Shown here in pieces: positions 63,359 through 64,000 of a DNA stretch of 64,000 nucleotides. Within the stretch, counting starts at the first letter, position 1, and every line of letters begins with the position of its first letter. The notes below the pieces were generated by a model. That model saw only the letters and a program-made list of their open reading frames with translations, searched no databases and was not told the DNA's origin. The translations under genes and the position numbers were made by a program. The DNA comes from PALSA-1444 sp964291045 (GTDB taxonomy: Bacteria; Chlamydiota; Chlamydiia; Chlamydiales; Rhabdochlamydiaceae): positions 868,001 to 932,000 of the forward strand of contig NZ_OZ197277.1 of the NCBI RefSeq assembly GCF_964291045.1. The letters run 5' to 3'.

Positions 63359-64000
63359 TCAGAAGATAGCTCTTGGACAAAGGGAACTTGTTTTTTTAAA
63401 AGATCAAATTGCCTTGCAAGATTTAGAGCCTCTTCTTCAGAAAGAGATCCCCCATGAAGGGCAATTTTAATCCTCTCTCTCTCTTCTAGCCAGTTTCTCT
63501 CTAAAAGCCGCTTAATGGTTAGCCGGATCATATGATCTGCTTTATCAAGATGCACTTTCCGACTCATGACAGTTTCCACAATAGCTTCTTCTTCTCCTTG
63601 CTCAACGCCTGTTGCAAGAGAGAGAAGATCAAGTTTTTTCCCCTCTTCTTCAATCTCTAAAAACTGCGCATAGAGTCTTTGACAAAGCGCCATTTTCAGT
63701 TGAGAAGGGTTGATATTATTTCTAGCTAACTGAAAAAACTCTGACTCTTTCTCTCCTGAAAATAACAAGAGTCTTAAAAAATCTGTCTCTAAAATATGGT
63801 TAGCATCAATACGGTTTTGAGAGGCACCTTCTTTAGGAATCACAGGTGCTTCAAGAGAGAGTCCTTGGGTGATTACATGAACAGGGAGTTTTAAAAGAGT
63901 AGCTAGTTTATTTAAGCTTTCATGAACAAGAACAGGCTGCTCCCAGCTTCTAATCCGTTTGGTGATGAGGTCAACCAGCTGCTGCTTACCTGCAGGAGTT
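63355..64000 (-). CDS. dnaG: DNA primase, C-terminal part (runs off the window)
   Basis: About 214 residues of an open frame that continues past the window edge. It has the DnaG C-terminal helical layout: the linker before the DnaB-binding domain (DLITKRIRSWEQPVLVHESL, then NKLATLLKLPVHVI) and the helicase-binding domain (ILETDFLRLLLFSGEKESEF, HMIRLTIKRLLERNWLEERE). The DnaG primase primes replication and binds DnaB through this domain. The catalytic TOPRIM part lies outside. The start seen inside the window at 63843 (GTG) is not real. The last 4 bases overlap rarA. Confidence 0.8.
   Translation of the reverse strand, partial: TPAGKQQLVDLITKRIRSWEQPVLVHESLNKLATLLKLPVHVITQGLSLEAPVIPKEGASQNRIDANHILETDFLRLLLFSGEKESEFFQLARNNINPSQLKMALCQRLYAQFLEIEEEGKKLDLLSLATGVEQGEEEAIVETVMSRKVHLDKADHMIRLTIKRLLERNWLEERERIKIALHGGSLSEEEALNLARQFDLLKKQVPFVQELSSD

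Overview
The window looks like the genome of an environmental member of the Chlamydiota (a Parachlamydiales-type amoeba or arthropod symbiont). The arguments are the acpP-fabG-fabD-fabH order, the rnhC gene next to a RodZ-like HTH membrane gene (both orders as I recall them from Chlamydia), a Pkn1-type kinase fused to a formylglycine-enzyme domain, a low-GC sequence, and many ankyrin/TPR proteins of the kind such symbionts use as effectors. The genus cannot be fixed from the sequence alone.

Layout. 1-1.5 kb: the 3' end of an RsmE-like rRNA methyltransferase converging on pyruvate kinase. 1.8-34.4 kb: an accessory block. It opens with a membrane protein (1804-3198) and then a tightly spaced minus-strand gene set (16367 down to 3374): a HEAT-like protein, a 2251-residue ankyrin protein, a 135-residue ankyrin protein, two unknown proteins (one with four membrane segments) and a 1174-residue SecA-like ATPase. 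Next come an IS3-family element sitting inside a small broken gene (16.5-18.1 kb), a PP2C-type phosphatase, two paralogous coiled-coil/ankyrin proteins, and three large proteins that combine ankyrin repeats with a GlnD/DUF294-like nucleotidyltransferase domain, two of them with TPRs.

34.4-50.7 kb is mostly core: an MFS sugar porter, rlmI, rimO, an oppBCDF peptide transporter operon without its binding protein, an APC permease with a UspA-like tail, a Pkn1-like protein whose kinase catalytic loop is degenerate, a YyaL-like thioredoxin/six-hairpin protein, a RodZ-like protein, rnhC, and a TPR-like gene whose 5' end is frameshifted. 51-58.5 kb: an RhlE-type RNA helicase, two related membrane proteins (one with a frameshifted 3' end), a predicted outer-membrane barrel, a secreted protein and a Yip1-family membrane protein. 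58.9-64 kb: the fatty acid synthesis cluster fabH-fabD-fabG-acpP, then rarA converging on the 3' part of dnaG, which runs off the window.

The most distinctive material is the SecA-like/giant-ankyrin gene set and the ankyrin-nucleotidyltransferase-TPR family. Both look like host-interaction systems, but this is inference from architecture; no biochemical role can be read directly. Several frameshifts (IS transposase, 50.65 kb, about 53.0 kb) point to gene decay or to homopolymer sequencing errors. No tRNA, rRNA or CRISPR array was recognised.
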